Below, piece after piece: positions 63,833 to 64,000 of a stretch of DNA of 64,000 nucleotides. The first letter of the stretch is position 1. The number at the start of each line of letters is the position of its first letter. Made by a program: the position numbers and the translations under genes. Source of the DNA: a virus; IMG/VR virus record IMGVR_UViG_3300019889_000007, positions 24,763-88,762 of that record; one strand, 5' to 3'. The notes below the pieces were generated by a model, which had not been told where the DNA came from, searched no databases, and worked only from the letters and a program-made list of their open reading frames with translations.

Positions 63833-64000
63833 ATGCCGTACATCGTGGTCCTGGGAACCGGCCAAGGCAAAGAACCCCACCAATGCCACGCCGCCCTCGT
63901 CGGCCCACTCCTATCGACCGCCGACGCCCAATCCGCCCTCGACCTGTACCTGAAACAACGCCCCGACCTCAAACCCCGCATCGAAGAATGCACACCCATC
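63833..64000 (+). CDS. Hypothetical protein, truncated by window end
   Basis: 56 residues visible, open to the last base. ATG with AAAAGGAT upstream. MPYIVVLGTGQGKEPHQC start, helical second half. Unrecognised. Confidence 0.5.
   Translation, partial: MPYIVVLGTGQGKEPHQCHAALVGPLLSTADAQSALDLYLKQRPDLKPRIEECTPI

Noticed and set aside
1-64000. CRISPR arrays, transposases, rRNA genes
   Set aside because: No regularly spaced repeats, no DDE-type transposase or terminal repeats, and no rRNA-like segments were found.

Overview
The window reads as one continuous stretch of a large temperate actinobacteriophage genome; no host housekeeping genes were seen. Support comes from a complete structural module (terminase, portal, capsid maturation protease, scaffold-capsid fusion, connectors, tail chaperones, tape measure, tail fibres), a tyrosine integrase and phage recombination genes. 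The host is probably a filamentous high-GC actinomycete: the window carries an XRE/DUF5753 regulator with a DUF397 partner, a second XRE regulator with a TPR-like C-terminal part, a Streptomyces-type subtilisin inhibitor and a sortase-motif protein. The first gene is cut by the left edge and the last by the right edge, both on the + strand.

Layout. 1-7.1 kb (+): early genes, with SSB, a ParB/Srx-like protein, a RecT-like annealing protein and a RecB/Cas4-like nuclease. 7.2-10.3 kb: an XRE regulator with a repeat-rich operator, then accessory genes (sortase-motif protein, HIT protein). 10.5-16.4 kb (+): small genes, including a degenerate RNA-ligase-like protein, an excisionase-type HTH ORF and two DnaJ-type zinc-finger genes. 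16.4-17.5 kb: tyrosine integrase. 17.6-20.8 kb (+): small phage proteins. 21.1 kb: probable M15-like lysin. 21.9-24.4 kb (-): a Ro60 (TROVE-vWA) protein preceded by three tandem Y RNA-like (YrlA-type) tRNA-mimic RNAs and a good promoter. 24.5-26.2 kb (+): lipoproteins. 26.8-28.5 kb (-): a GH26-like protein and a one-TM protein. 28.7-29.7 kb (-): XRE-DUF397 pair. 30-34.8 kb: accessory genes, including an SSI-family protease inhibitor and a ParA-like ATPase.

34.75-63.3 kb (-): the late module, read right to left: TerS, TerL, membrane protein, portal, protease, MCP, an HK97-like protein, the major tail protein with PKD domains, Ig/FnIII proteins, connectors, chaperones, tape measure and minor tail proteins. 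Two + strand cassettes interrupt it. The one at 53.1-54.5 kb contains a ribbon-helix-helix/MazF-like fusion; the one at 58.6-60.8 kb contains a DUF397-like protein.

The strongest unusual systems are the Ro60/triple Y RNA locus, the secreted SSI inhibitor with Asp at the predicted P1 site, the fused antitoxin-toxin gene, and a recurring intergenic motif (consensus ATGTCCGATT) that is oriented with transcription and may be a stoperator or a phage promoter element. All assignments come from reading the sequence without database searches.
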